Below are positions 33,326 through 43,196 of a DNA stretch of 48,256 nt, piece by piece. Made by a program: the position numbers and the translations under genes. Each line of letters opens with the position of its first letter. The first letter of the stretch is position 1. The stretch lies in assembly GCA_023443285.1 (NCBI GenBank), contig JAEZVB010000015.1, positions 1 to 48,256 of the forward strand, written 5' to 3'. This stretch comes from Bacillota bacterium. Its GTDB lineage: Bacteria; Bacillota; Negativicutes; Sporomusales; Sporomusaceae. Under the pieces are notes generated by a model, which was not told the DNA's origin, did no database searches, and worked only from the letters and a program-made list of their open reading frames with translations.

Positions 33326-36300
33326 TCAGTCGGCAACAACCGCTTTTTTCCGTGATTTTCGCCAATTAGTGAACTTCTCGGTTACACGTTCTACCACAAC
33401 AAAGAGCACAGGAATTAAAAATATGCCCAACGTGGTCGCGGCCAGCATTCCACCAACAACGGCTGTTCCCATTGAATTTCTGGCACCGGCTCCGGCTCCA
33501 GTAGCAATGGCTAACGGAATACAGCCAATAATGAAGGCTAGCGATGTCATGATGATCGGGCGTAAACGCAGCTTTGCTGCTTCAATGGCCGCCTGCACCG
33601 GATTCATGCCCTGAGCAACCCGAACTTTGGCAAACTCAACAATAAGAATAGCATTCTTGGCAGCTAGGCCAATCAGCATGACCAAACCAATTTGCATATA
33701 GATGCTGTTTTCCAAGCCCAGCAGATACTGAAACAGGAAAGCCCCAAAAATTCCGGTCGGCACTGACAGCAGCACGGCAAAAGGAACACTCCAGCTCTCA
33801 TACAAGGCTGCCAGACACAAAAAGACAAAGACAATGGCCAAACCAAATACCAGTGCCGTCTTCGAACCGGCAAGCTTTTCTTCCCGGCTTTGCCCTGACC
33901 ATTCAAAACTATAACCGTCAGGCAAGCTCTGCTTAGCCACTTGCTCAAGTGCAGCCATGGCCTGACCGGAGCTGTAGCCAGGCGCTTGTGAACCACTGAT
34001 TTGCACAGCTTTTACGCTGTTAAACCGGGTAATCGCCGTGGGAGAACTGGATTTTTTGGCTTTAAGCAGTGTATTTAAGGGTACCATGGTATTGTTGGCG
34101 CTTTTGACATATAAGTAGCGCAGCGCATCCGCATCACTGCGGAAGGTATTTTCCGCCTGCACCACTACTTTATAAGCACGACCGAATTTATTGAAATCGT
34201 TTACTTCTTTACCTCCAAGGAATACTTGCAGCGCCGTAAACACATCCTCAACAGCTACTCCCAGCTGTTCGGTTTTTTCACGGTCTACTTCAAATTCATA
34301 GGTTGGCGTATTACTTTGGAAAGTGGACATAATCGAAGCAATCTCCGGCCGCTCCTTAGCTGCCGCCACAAAATTCTGGGCTACAGTATCCAATTCAGCA
34401 AGCGATTTTCCGCTCCGATCCTGCAACATGAGGGTGAAACCACCAATTGATCCGAGCCCCGGCAAACTAGGCGGCGCAAAGGCAAGAACTGAACCTTCGG
34501 GAAACTGGGCACCTTTCATAAAAGTCTGACCAATGGCAGACTCCAACTGCATATCTGGTGTTTTCCGGTTATCCCAGTTATCCATCAAAACAAATATTGC
34601 CCCCGCACTGCTTTTCTGACTATTACCCAACAAATCATAGCCGGCTACCGAAAGAACTTTTTGCACTCCGCTCTGAGCTGACAGCTGATCGGCAAATTGC
34701 TTCATAACTTCGCCGGTCCGGTTTAAACTGGATGCTTCCGGCAAATTAACTGCCGTTATGTAATAACCCTGATCTTCTTCAGGCACAAACGAAGACGGCA
34801 CCATTTTATACAAACCGCCGGTCAAAATGAGCAGCACAGCCAGTAATGCCAGATACAGACGTGCTTGGGGAATAATTTTTCCCAGGCCGGCGCCATAACT
34901 CTCAATCTTATTTTCAAACCACATATTGAATTTGCCAAACAATTTTTCCAGCATACCGCTGTGAGCCTGCGGGTCATGAGGCTTGAGCAGCATAACACAC
35001 AAGGCCGGGGTAAGCGATAACGCGACCAGAGCAGATAAACCCATAGATACGGCAATGGTCAACGCAAATTGTTTGTACAAAATGCCGGTGGTGCCACCCA
35101 CAAAGGCAACCGGGATAAATACTGATGCCAATACAAAAGCGATGGCAACTACTGGGCCGGAAACCTCGCTCATAGCTCGCCGCGTAGCTTCCCGCGGAGA
35201 AAGTCCCGAATACCGCATGTGGTGCTCAACGGCTTCAATAACAACAATAGCGTCATCGACAACCAAACCGATGGCCAGTACCAAAGCGAATAAGGTTAAG
35301 GTATTAATGCTAAAACCCAACAAACTGAAAGCGGCAAAGGTCCCCACCAAGGAAACCGGAATGGCCAAAACCGGAATCAAGGTTGCCCGCCAGCTCTGTA
35401 AAAAGAGGAATACTACCAAGACAACCAGTAGTAAGGCGGCAGCAAAGGTTTTCAGAACCTCTTCCATAGATTCACGCACAAATTCAGTAGTGTCAACAAC
35501 AACCTGGTACTCCATCTCTGGCGGAAAATCTTTAGCAGCATTTGCCAAGACCTTTTTTACGTTACTGATGGTCTCGATGGCGTTAGCGTCGCTTTTGAGC
35601 TTGATGAAAAACACCGCAGCCGTATGACCGTTCTGCAGACTGACAAAATCATAGCTTCTGCTGGCCAGTTCAACCCGGGCAATATCCTTAAGCCGAACAA
35701 ATGAGCCGTCGCTTTTAGCCCGGATAATAATATTTTCGAACTCTTTCGCGTCAACAAGACGGCCTTTTACTTTAGCCGTATATTGAAATTGCTGCTGAGA
35801 TGACGCAGGGCTTTTGCCTAAAGCACCAGCAGCAGCCTGAATATTTTGCTTTTCAATGGCATCGGTAATATCGCCAACGGCTATGCCGAGTTGAGCCATT
35901 TTTTCAGGCTGCAGCCAGATACGCATGCCGTAATCTGAACCAAAAAACTGCACTTCACCTACGCCGCTGACCCGTTTGATATCATCCACCATATATATAC
36001 TGCCGTAGTTTTTCAAAAAATTGGCGTCGTACTTATCGGTTGGCGAAAACAAACTGAAAATCAGGGACATATCTTCCGAGGACTGGGCGGTTGTAACCCC
36101 GGCTGCCTGCACTGTACCAGGCAGATTGGCATTGGCTTGCGCTACCCGGTTTTGGGTTTGCACCGCTGCCGTATCGGCATTCTTTTCATTTTCAAACTGA
36201 ATGCTCAAATTGTAGGAACCAGAATCGGTACTGGCGGAAGACATGTACACCATGCCGTCAACCCCATTAACCTGTTCCTCAATGACTTGGGCAACCGTTT

Positions 36301-36475
36301 GCTCAACAACCTCGGCATTGGCACCCTGATAATTTGCGCTTACCGCAATTGTCGGTGGCGAAATCTGCGGATACTGCGCCACCGGCAAAGAAAAAGCCGC
36401 AATTGTCCCCACTAGGACGATTACAATAGATACTACAATAGCAAAGACCGGTCGGTTAATAAAAAAATGCGCCAT
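33326..36475 (-). CDS. RND efflux transporter, inner-membrane subunit (HAE1/AcrB type)
   Basis: 1049 residues, the usual length. Typical N-terminus MAHFFINRPVFAIVVSIVIV. Proton-relay residues are present: the Asp-Asp pair in GLVVDDAIVVIEAVEHH (TM4) and Lys in GLAAKNAILIVEFAK (TM10). Two large periplasmic loops follow TM1 and TM7. It exports hydrophobic drugs, bile acids or solvents by proton antiport. It starts 11 bp after the adaptor gene with a GGGGGCGG RBS. No TolC-like outer-membrane factor gene is in the window, so it must be supplied elsewhere. Confidence 0.95.
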   Translation of the reverse strand: MAHFFINRPVFAIVVSIVIVLVGTIAAFSLPVAQYPQISPPTIAVSANYQGANAEVVEQTVAQVIEEQVNGVDGMVYMSSASTDSGSYNLSIQFENEKNADTAAVQTQNRVAQANANLPGTVQAAGVTTAQSSEDMSLIFSLFSPTDKYDANFLKNYGSIYMVDDIKRVSGVGEVQFFGSDYGMRIWLQPEKMAQLGIAVGDITDAIEKQNIQAAAGALGKSPASSQQQFQYTAKVKGRLVDAKEFENIIIRAKSDGSFVRLKDIARVELASRSYDFVSLQNGHTAAVFFIKLKSDANAIETISNVKKVLANAAKDFPPEMEYQVVVDTTEFVRESMEEVLKTFAAALLLVVLVVFLFLQSWRATLIPVLAIPVSLVGTFAAFSLLGFSINTLTLFALVLAIGLVVDDAIVVIEAVEHHMRYSGLSPREATRRAMSEVSGPVVAIAFVLASVFIPVAFVGGTTGILYKQFALTIAVSMGLSALVALSLTPALCVMLLKPHDPQAHSGMLEKLFGKFNMWFENKIESYGAGLGKIIPQARLYLALLAVLLILTGGLYKMVPSSFVPEEDQGYYITAVNLPEASSLNRTGEVMKQFADQLSAQSGVQKVLSVAGYDLLGNSQKSSAGAIFVLMDNWDNRKTPDMQLESAIGQTFMKGAQFPEGSVLAFAPPSLPGLGSIGGFTLMLQDRSGKSLAELDTVAQNFVAAAKERPEIASIMSTFQSNTPTYEFEVDREKTEQLGVAVEDVFTALQVFLGGKEVNDFNKFGRAYKVVVQAENTFRSDADALRYLYVKSANNTMVPLNTLLKAKKSSSPTAITRFNSVKAVQISGSQAPGYSSGQAMAALEQVAKQSLPDGYSFEWSGQSREEKLAGSKTALVFGLAIVFVFLCLAALYESWSVPFAVLLSVPTGIFGAFLFQYLLGLENSIYMQIGLVMLIGLAAKNAILIVEFAKVRVAQGMNPVQAAIEAAKLRLRPIIMTSLAFIIGCIPLAIATGAGAGARNSMGTAVVGGMLAATTLGIFLIPVLFVVVERVTEKFTNWRKSRKKAVVAD

Positions 36476-36486
36476 ATAACCGCCCC

Positions 36487-37653
36487 CTATTGCTTGACCG
36501 GAGTTTTCGCATCCGGCTGTACCATAATCACGCTCAAATCAGTTCCCTGTTTCGCCTTGTCAATGCCCTCGACAACAACCTTGTCAGTGGCGCCAAGGCC
36601 TTCTTCCACCAACCACATATCGCCGACTTTATTGCCTAATTTGACTTGTCTGCTCTCGGCTTTATTATCATCGGTGACCACGATCACAAAAGTATTATCA
36701 AGCACTTCCTTAACCGCTTTTTGCGGAATCAAAAGCGCACCCTTACGTACCTCGTCCTGCACAACCACCCTGGCAAACATACCTGGCAGCAGAAATTTCT
36801 GCGGATTGTCAAAGCTGGCTTTGAGTGTAATTGTGCCTGTTGTATCATTAACCCCTCTGTCAATTTGTTCAACCCTGCCAATCAGAGGGTACGGCTTGCC
36901 ATCACTTAAGACAAGTTCCAGATGCTCGCGGAAGCTGGCAGGCAATTGTCCGTTGCCTTGGCGGATATATTTCAGATATTCATTTTCACTCATGCTAAAC
37001 TGTACCCATACCGGATCAATTGAAGAAATGGTAGCCATGGTGGTGGAACCGGCCGCCACAAAATACCCCTGGCTTACATCATTGACATCAATGCGGCCAT
37101 CAATTGGCGAAACAATTAGGGTATCCTGTTCATTCTCAATCGCTTGTTGCAAATTAGCCTGATTAAGTTCAACGGTAGCTTCTTCTTCAGCTGCCTGGGC
37201 AACACTACTATCGACTGTTTGCTGGGCAATCCCGTTTATTGCTGCCAGGCGCTGATAGCGTTCTACGTCTTTCCTGGTATTATTGAGTGTTGCCTGAGCT
37301 TTGTTCACCGAAGCCCGCGCTGAAATAATCGCCGATTGGTATTGCTTATTATCAATTTGAAATAATGGCTGGCCCTTAGACACCGTATCGCCGCCATTTA
37401 CCATTTTAGCCACAACATTCCCGGACACTTTGGACATAATTTTTACTTCGCTTTTTGCTTTTACCTGACCGACAAATTCGCTTTTAATCTGCGTATCCCG
37501 GGTTACTACCTGCATAGCCTTTACAGTAACCGCATGGGCGGCATTAACCGGCTGAGCTTTATTCAGCATTCCGCCCCGTACTGCAACAACCCCAAGTAAA
37601 GCTGCTGCGACAAACAATCCGACATACAGTTTCTTTGAACCCTTGACTTTCAA
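36487..37653 (-). CDS. RND efflux periplasmic adaptor (AcrA/MexA type)
   Basis: 388 residues, membrane-fusion protein. An N-terminal signal/anchor (about 8-27, YVGLFVAAALLGVVAV) precedes the barrel-sandwich lipoyl halves (KSEVKIMSKVSGNV and QTLIVSPIDGRIDVNDV, with D-G-R typical of the family), a coiled-coil hairpin between them (about 105-170) and a beta-barrel. It begins with TTG at 37653, with AAGGGGG 7 nt upstream. First gene of the pump pair. There is no lipobox Cys. Confidence 0.93.
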   Translation of the reverse strand: MKVKGSKKLYVGLFVAAALLGVVAVRGGMLNKAQPVNAAHAVTVKAMQVVTRDTQIKSEFVGQVKAKSEVKIMSKVSGNVVAKMVNGGDTVSKGQPLFQIDNKQYQSAIISARASVNKAQATLNNTRKDVERYQRLAAINGIAQQTVDSSVAQAAEEEATVELNQANLQQAIENEQDTLIVSPIDGRIDVNDVSQGYFVAAGSTTMATISSIDPVWVQFSMSENEYLKYIRQGNGQLPASFREHLELVLSDGKPYPLIGRVEQIDRGVNDTTGTITLKASFDNPQKFLLPGMFARVVVQDEVRKGALLIPQKAVKEVLDNTFVIVVTDDNKAESRQVKLGNKVGDMWLVEEGLGATDKVVVEGIDKAKQGTDLSVIMVQPDAKTPVKQ

Positions 37654-37747
37654 TTGTCATCCCCCTTTTTAAACAAAACGTTTCAGCACGTCTCCCTTAT
37701 ATCATTTGACATTATCTGCCGGCAATCAGGTGCAGTTACCTCTCACC

Positions 37748-38113
37748 TTAATCCTTCTTAAAAAATACTGCTTTAACAACATCTACGGCAATTTTAGCAT
37801 AAAAAGCAAACGTCTCCATACTTTCGCGCAGCTCGTCCACCGAGTCGGCTAATTCACCCGGTAGGGCCCGCACAGCATTAGTGGTATTTTCTGTGGTTTC
37901 TTTCAGGCTGATAGTAAGCGCATTTACATTCGTAATGGTCTCCTTAAACAGCGAAACGCTCTCGCCAATATCGCTCCGGTGCAACTCTACAATTCCCCGA
38001 ACCTGACTAAGCACGCATAGTGCCTGCCGTAAAACAGCAATAAGATATATACCAATTATAACTAGTAAGACAAATACTATTACAAGAGCCAAATCGTAAA
38101 TTGAGATATACAC
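37748..38113 (-). CDS. DUF948-type (YtxG-like) membrane protein
   Basis: About 121 residues. An N-terminal transmembrane segment (LALVIVFVLLVIIGIYLIAV) is followed by a helical, coiled-coil-like region with Ser/Thr/Glu-rich heptads, as in DUF948 proteins. GTG at 38113 with GAAGGG 7 nt upstream is preferred to the longer reading to 38149. In Bacillus the homologue ytxG is next to ytxH, as here. General-stress role in Bacillus; function unknown. Confidence 0.75.
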   Translation of the reverse strand: MYISIYDLALVIVFVLLVIIGIYLIAVLRQALCVLSQVRGIVELHRSDIGESVSLFKETITNVNALTISLKETTENTTNAVRALPGELADSVDELRESMETFAFYAKIAVDVVKAVFFKKD

Positions 38114-38208
38114 GATTATCCCTTCTTTCGGTAGCGTTAATAAAGGCAATAAAAAAATGCGGCTTACACCAATCCGCTGGCAAAGGCGGAGGCAGCTAGG
38201 GTAATAAT

Positions 38209-38232
38209 TGGCCGGGCATCACTGCCCGGCCA
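38209..38232. other. Perfect hairpin between ytxH- and ytxG-like genes
   Basis: TGGCCGGGCA-TCAC-TGCCCGGCCA is a 10-bp GC-rich stem with a 4-nt loop. It lies 27 bp after the YtxH-type stop and 96 bp before the DUF948 gene. The - strand lacks a T run (AATTATTACC), so it may be a 3'-end stabiliser or weak terminator. Confidence 0.5.
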
Positions 38233-38258
38233 TTCAGCCATTTCCCCGGAGAATGAAG

Positions 38259-38558
38259 TTACGGTTGTACTTCCTCGTCTACAACGGGTTTTGTTCGTTC
38301 GGCAATTTCCTTCTTGACTTCTGCGACCTTTTCTTTAGTCTTTTCTACAATTCCCTTTGCCTTTACCGGCAGTTCCTTAGCGGCCTCAGCAATGTCATTA
38401 CGGGTTTCTTTACCCGACTTAGGCGCCAATAGTACGCCGGCGGCTGCTCCGACAGTCACACCAATGGCGGCACCTATCGCTGCGTTTTTCAGGGCTTTTT
38501 GATTTTCCTTTTGCTTACGCTGTTTTTTCCCCTTCTCGATTAACTCAATAATCGACAT
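38259..38558 (-). CDS. YtxH-domain protein
   Basis: About 99 residues. A glycine/alanine-rich hydrophobic segment (AAIGAAIGVTVGAAAGVLLA) followed by PKSGKETR is the YtxH signature, then a Lys/Glu-rich coiled-coil tail. The ATG at 38558 has GGAGGTGG 8-9 nt upstream. Forms a probable unit with the DUF948 gene downstream. Related Bacillus proteins are SigB-type general-stress proteins of unknown mechanism. Confidence 0.8.
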   Translation of the reverse strand: MSIIELIEKGKKQRKQKENQKALKNAAIGAAIGVTVGAAAGVLLAPKSGKETRNDIAEAAKELPVKAKGIVEKTKEKVAEVKKEIAERTKPVVDEEVQP

Positions 38559-38667
38559 GAGCACCACCTCCGGTAATTATTGGATATTTCCTATATTTTC
38601 TAAACTTCGACAAAGATTCAAAAATCCCTTGCTAATTATTTAAAAATATAGCAATTTGCTTCTGTTT

Positions 38668-38727
38668 ACATGAACAAAAAACGCTAATTATTCTGTACCA
38701 CAGATAATTAGCGTTCTTTGTTCATGT
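38668..38727 (-). terminator. Long terminator hairpin after the 54-residue membrane protein
   Basis: Arms around ACGCTAATTAT / ATAATTAGCGT, extended outward by ACATGAACAAA / TTTGTTCATGT with a 2-nt internal loop, give about 24 paired bases. On the - strand the inner stem is followed by TTTTTTG. It lies 15 bp after the small gene's stop. Confidence 0.65.
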
Positions 38728-38741
38728 AGGTTATATTTTTA

Positions 38742-38906
38742 TTAAGCAAAAAACACTTTATACATAGATAATGCAACTCCACCTATAGCCAAAATGATAA
38801 CACCGATAGCCCCAGTTCTATTGTTATTTTTTTTTAGCCATCGTCCATAGGTATAGGCGTGAAATGCCGCAATGAACGTGCCTGCGGCCAAAATATAATC
38901 CATCAT
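38742..38906 (-). CDS. 54-residue, two-span membrane protein
   Basis: ATG at 38906 with AAGGGGGG 3-8 nt upstream (the second ATG at 38903 is slightly better spaced); stop TAA at 38742-38744. The product has two hydrophobic spans (YILAAGTFIAAFHAY and GAIGVIILAIGGVALSMY) joined by a basic loop RWLKKNNNR, and ends VFFA. A good RBS and a dedicated terminator support it. I do not recognise the family. Confidence 0.7.
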   Translation of the reverse strand: MMDYILAAGTFIAAFHAYTYGRWLKKNNNRTGAIGVIILAIGGVALSMYKVFFA

Positions 38907-38986
38907 AGCCCCCCCTTTTGTATTAATCGCTAGCTTGCTTGCTAACTACAATGGCTATTAAAGCTTCCTTTGCTTCTAGTTTCGCT

Positions 38987-40228
38987 TTATTGTTTGGGTG
39001 TTGTTCGCCACATTAAACCGGTACGCCGGAGTTTGCATTTAACCTCCACTGTGATATCTGCCTGTGGGAACTTGTCCGGCCAAGCATACTCTTCCCACTC
39101 TTGCAACTTCTGAAATTTGCTGCGAAAATGGTAACCGAATCCGACAATATCTGCGCCTTTTTCCTGAATTCGTGTCACTAGCTGAGTTATTTCCTGCTTT
39201 ATGATCTGAGAAATGGCTGCCTCCAACAGCTCTTTATATTCTGCTTGTTCATAGCTGATTCCACTCGGCAAACTCGTAACCTCGCCTTCTAGCAATACTG
39301 TTACTTGCGCTACCGGTTTGCCATCAATAAGTTGGGTGACAAATTCGGGTTTTTCACCTTGCCGTAGGTTAACATTGATCCCGTGCTTGGGTGCCAGCGG
39401 GTCTTCCACTGTTACATAGCCCCGTTGATAGATTCCAGTCAGCATTGCCAATGATCGGGTCTCCGCATTTGACAACATAGCCACCATTTTGTCGCCCCTG
39501 AACACGGCCGTACCGGAGAACTCAACCGGATTACTGCCGGCTCGCGGCGTATCACCGGCATAGTACTCTTCCATCTTTTCTCCAGGCGTTTTTGATTTTG
39601 CGGGTTTATCTTCCAAGGTTTGGGGGTTAACGGCCACCATAGTTGCATACGAAGTCCCGTCAGTATCTTTCAGCCTCTGGTAGAACGCATGCAGGGTTGT
39701 CTTTAGAAAATAGCTTGTCTCTGAATTCGACTCCATCATTGATTCATAATAGCGCGTTGCAGTGCCAGGAATACCAGGTTTGTTATTTTTAAAAAAATCC
39801 TTGGCTGTTCCCTTAGCCACAACAATGTAATTGGTACCACGATACTCTCTAAACCGTACTAGCGGACCTATAACATCCCCAATTCCTTGCTTAGCCAGTT
39901 CTTCTCCTATTACCAACATCTTGACATGAACCAGAGAAGGAATAAAATAAGTCACTGAGTTAAGAAGATTTCTTGCTTCAGCCAGCGACGGAACCGTATA
40001 TGTCACTTCTGTGGTCGATTTTGTTTTGTCGCCGCCACCGCCGCCTTCACCAATGACTGCGGGCAGAGCCCCTACGTATGTAACATCAATCATGCCTTTC
40101 TTGGCTGACTTATCTATACCAATAGCTACTGTATACCCTAGTTCGTCAGGTTCTTTGGCACCATTGCACCCCCCACATACCACCACACTTATTCCCAGCA
40201 AAAAAACAGCGGCTAACCGGCGGTACAT
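38987..40228 (-). CDS. gerC: Spore germination lipoprotein, Ger(x)C family
   Basis: About 413 residues. A signal peptide ends in VVVCGGC, with Cys21 the likely lipidated residue, then the typical ELGYTVAIGIDKS. The GerAC C-terminal domain is recognisable (SQIIKQEITQLVTRIQEKGADIVGFG). It anchors to the spore inner membrane and partners GerA and GerB in the nutrient receptor. The ATG at 40228 has AGGGGTG 5 nt upstream and overlaps the end of gerB by 16 nt. Confidence 0.9.
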   Translation of the reverse strand: MYRRLAAVFLLGISVVVCGGCNGAKEPDELGYTVAIGIDKSAKKGMIDVTYVGALPAVIGEGGGGGDKTKSTTEVTYTVPSLAEARNLLNSVTYFIPSLVHVKMLVIGEELAKQGIGDVIGPLVRFREYRGTNYIVVAKGTAKDFFKNNKPGIPGTATRYYESMMESNSETSYFLKTTLHAFYQRLKDTDGTSYATMVAVNPQTLEDKPAKSKTPGEKMEEYYAGDTPRAGSNPVEFSGTAVFRGDKMVAMLSNAETRSLAMLTGIYQRGYVTVEDPLAPKHGINVNLRQGEKPEFVTQLIDGKPVAQVTVLLEGEVTSLPSGISYEQAEYKELLEAAISQIIKQEITQLVTRIQEKGADIVGFGYHFRSKFQKLQEWEEYAWPDKFPQADITVEVKCKLRRTGLMWRTTPKQ

Positions 40229-41313
40229 CGCTTCACCCCTTTGCGTTTGAGCCAACATGTCAGAAATAGCACTGCCGGTATTGCATATACACCAGCACTG
40301 CTGATATACAGATACATTTTCTCATAACCTATTACTGTTATAATGTCTGGCGGCACCATGGCAATATTGGCAGCAATGGCAGCTACCAGCGGGATTATCG
40401 GCCGGCCAGATGGCAATTCAAGTATCCTGGCAATCAAATAGACCGCAGTATAGAGGCTTATCGCAATAGCCAGAATACTAACCATAGCCCATAGGGCTAT
40501 AAGCAAAGCCTCAATGCGCTGTAGAAAGCGATTCAAATACACCAGCCGCGCCATTTCGAAAAACGGGAGAATCTTCTCCTGTCCCACATATACACCGAAA
40601 ACCATTAGATATGACTGTGCATAGATCACCTTAATTGTCGTTGCACCGCCTAACCCAAACACCAGAGATTGGGTAGTGGTATTTGCGTTTTGAAATTCGC
40701 GGGCATAAACCGCAAGTAGTATTGCACCAACATTGGCGCCGGCCATGGTGAGGCCATGGTAAACCGCGAGTCCCAGCCCGTTACCCTGCCAAGGTACAAG
40801 CTGGTATATGTTATAGAAAGGAATAAGCAAAATAACAATAAACAGCATGGATGCGGCTAAAAATGGTAGTACCATATAGGATACCCTTCCCACAACCTCA
40901 ATACCGAAATAGATAAACACGGCTGCCCAACCGGCGTACCAGATTGTCACTAGAGAAAATTCAGAAAATGGCAATGCGGTAAGCAGGGTATTTTCCGCAA
41001 ATTCTCTCAATAACAAAACCGTATTACCTAAAAATATCGTGATATATAATAGTGCCACCAGCCAGGCTGCTACATTACCAAACAGCTGACGCACCCCGTC
41101 AATTAAGTCCCCCCCTGTACGGCTAAGCACATACAGGAGCATTCCTATCATCATCATGGACGCGCCAGCACCAATAGCTACACTAAGCCAGGCGATTTGA
41201 GCATCTTCGATCAATCTACTCGCCGGCGCAGTTAAGAACACTCGGGGAATTGTCACTGCAAATACAAGTGCAGTACCTGCAGCAAGTCCCATGTTTCCTC
41301 CCTGATAGCTCAC
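40213..41313 (-). CDS. gerB: Spore germination permease-like subunit, GerB family
   Basis: About 366 residues with about ten membrane spans, GerAB/ArcD/ProY-like fold; the subunit thought to recognise the germinant. The GTG at 41313 overlaps the gerA stop (GTGA) and has GGAGG 9 nt upstream; an alternative ATG at 41292 has GGGAGG 4-5 nt upstream. The longer frame to 41511 overlaps gerA and is rejected. The germinant cannot be predicted from sequence. Confidence 0.9.
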   Translation of the reverse strand: MSYQGGNMGLAAGTALVFAVTIPRVFLTAPASRLIEDAQIAWLSVAIGAGASMMMIGMLLYVLSRTGGDLIDGVRQLFGNVAAWLVALLYITIFLGNTVLLLREFAENTLLTALPFSEFSLVTIWYAGWAAVFIYFGIEVVGRVSYMVLPFLAASMLFIVILLIPFYNIYQLVPWQGNGLGLAVYHGLTMAGANVGAILLAVYAREFQNANTTTQSLVFGLGGATTIKVIYAQSYLMVFGVYVGQEKILPFFEMARLVYLNRFLQRIEALLIALWAMVSILAIAISLYTAVYLIARILELPSGRPIIPLVAAIAANIAMVPPDIITVIGYEKMYLYISSAGVYAIPAVLFLTCWLKRKGVKRCTAG

Positions 41314-43196
41314 TTTGAATCGCCTCCATTTGGTTTTTGTTCTCTCCATACCTGGCTTGTGTGAGGCTGCCGGCGGCTCATTTTGGGACTCAGTGCGTCT
41401 GGCCGCAGTTCCTGACGGTAAACCGGACCTCTGATAATGACATCCAGACCCGCTCCGGATTTTGGCACAACCGGACTGACATAAGGCATTCCATAGGATT
41501 TCATATTGCATAAAATCGCCAGTATAACCAGCATTCCAGTAGCAATGCCCACAAGTCCCATTACTGCCGCAAACAACATAAGCGCCAAGCTGCTTAAACG
41601 AATGGCTGCACCCAGTCGAAAGTCAGGTATAGTATAAGTAGCCACCCCGGTGGCTGCAACGACTATGACCATGATTGGACTGACAATTTTTGCCGATACT
41701 GCAGCCTGTCCCAAAACTATGCCACCAACAATACCAATAGTCGGGCCTAGGAAACCGGGAATCCGTAGTCCGCCTTCCCGAATAAGCTCAAATGCCACAC
41801 CCAGCAGCAGCATTTCAATGATTGTCGGAAATGGCACTTGTAACCTGGCCGACGTGATCGACAATAACATTTCTGTCGGGATAGCCTCCTGATGAAAGGT
41901 GCTAATCGCCAAAAAAACCGCAGGCATAAATAAGGCTATACCTACTCCCACCCAACGGAGCAGGCGTATCACGTTACTATAAGGTTGTAGTAAGGCAAAG
42001 TCTTCTGCGGAATGCATCAGAGAAAACAAGGACATTGGCAAAACCAGCACAAACGGACTGCTGGCAAGAAATATAGCCACCCGCCCTTCGTTAAGACCGG
42101 CAGCGACTCGATCAGGCCGTTCCGTATTTAATGATGTCGGAAAAGGTAAGTTCGGGTGATCGGAAATAAACTGCTCCAAAATACCAATATCAGTAATATA
42201 ATCAGTCTCAATTCCTCTGATCCGTCTCTTAATCTCACTCACCAGATCAGGGTTAGCCACTGACTCCAGATACATAACAACACAAGCAGATTTACTCTTT
42301 ATTCCGACAGTTAGTTTTTCAGTAATCAAATCACTGCAGTTAAACAGCGACCTGACTAATGCAGTATTTACTCCCAACGTTTCGCCAAACCCCGACTGCG
42401 AACCGCGAACCGTCTGCTCAAAAACCGGCCGCTCCACGCCGCGATGCTCCCAGCCTTTGGTTTCAATAAGAATTGCTGACGCTTCTCCTTCCACAAAAAG
42501 CACTGCGTCTCCGGTATTTACCGCATCTTGTATATCAACAAAGCTTGCTGCCGTTTTGGTTTTGCAACTAGGTAAATATTGAGTTATCAGACTGTCAATC
42601 ACTTCACTTTCTGACAGTTCTGTCTCAGAACCTCTGTAAAACATGAGGGGTTTTAGTACTTGGTTGTTTACCAGCTTGCTATCACACAGACCATCCATAT
42701 AGATAAGCATTGACTGCATTGGCTGCGTAACAGTGATAACAAACTTACGGATAGTAAGATCGGTATTATATGGCAGTCGATATATCCGCCCAATTGTCTT
42801 CTCATTCTCTTCCAGGCTAGCACTTACCGGCATCTTGCCAGGATCGTCCTCTGCCCCATCAAAGGAAAGTAACAAGGGGTTAACTTCTGACTGTTGTTTT
42901 TCCAATGATAGGCATAGCCTTTTTAGAGCTGGAGCAGCTTCCTCCATCTGAACCGACTTTATCGTCTGCAGAGTCTCTTCCATGGCTCCAGACAAACGTC
43001 TGGCATAACTAATTAGCTTAGTAAGCTCTGCAAGGCTTTCTTTAATCCCCGGCATCTGACTGGAATAATCTTGATTTTCGCCGTTCTTCGCCTCTTGTAA
43101 TACAAACCGTGTTGGCAGCTGTGGCGGCTGATATACAATCAATCGCTTAACAAAGTTGTATGTTTTGACAATAAAGTTATTTGATGCATTACTCAT
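41310..43196 (-). CDS. gerA: Spore germination protein, GerA family
   Basis: 628 residues, longer than most GerAA proteins (about 480-550), with an N-terminal extension of about 150 predicted helical residues. The core motifs are DAVLFVEGEASAILIETKGW, EQTVRGSQSGFGE and a C-terminal membrane domain with EAIPTEMLLSITSAR and GPTIGIVGGIVLGQAAV. AGGGGA lies about 9 nt upstream. First gene of gerABC. Evidence for a spore-forming host. Confidence 0.92.
   Translation of the reverse strand: MSNASNNFIVKTYNFVKRLIVYQPPQLPTRFVLQEAKNGENQDYSSQMPGIKESLAELTKLISYARRLSGAMEETLQTIKSVQMEEAAPALKRLCLSLEKQQSEVNPLLLSFDGAEDDPGKMPVSASLEENEKTIGRIYRLPYNTDLTIRKFVITVTQPMQSMLIYMDGLCDSKLVNNQVLKPLMFYRGSETELSESEVIDSLITQYLPSCKTKTAASFVDIQDAVNTGDAVLFVEGEASAILIETKGWEHRGVERPVFEQTVRGSQSGFGETLGVNTALVRSLFNCSDLITEKLTVGIKSKSACVVMYLESVANPDLVSEIKRRIRGIETDYITDIGILEQFISDHPNLPFPTSLNTERPDRVAAGLNEGRVAIFLASSPFVLVLPMSLFSLMHSAEDFALLQPYSNVIRLLRWVGVGIALFMPAVFLAISTFHQEAIPTEMLLSITSARLQVPFPTIIEMLLLGVAFELIREGGLRIPGFLGPTIGIVGGIVLGQAAVSAKIVSPIMVIVVAATGVATYTIPDFRLGAAIRLSSLALMLFAAVMGLVGIATGMLVILAILCNMKSYGMPYVSPVVPKSGAGLDVIIRGPVYRQELRPDALSPKMSRRQPHTSQVWREQKPNGGDSK

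Noticed and set aside
34983..35627. 214-residue + strand frame opposite the RND transporter gene
   Set aside because: Antisense shadow of a highly conserved coding region, Ser/Thr/Lys-rich composition and no RBS.
36467..37162. 231-residue + strand frame opposite the efflux adaptor gene
   Set aside because: Antisense shadow; composition typical of reversed coding sequence.
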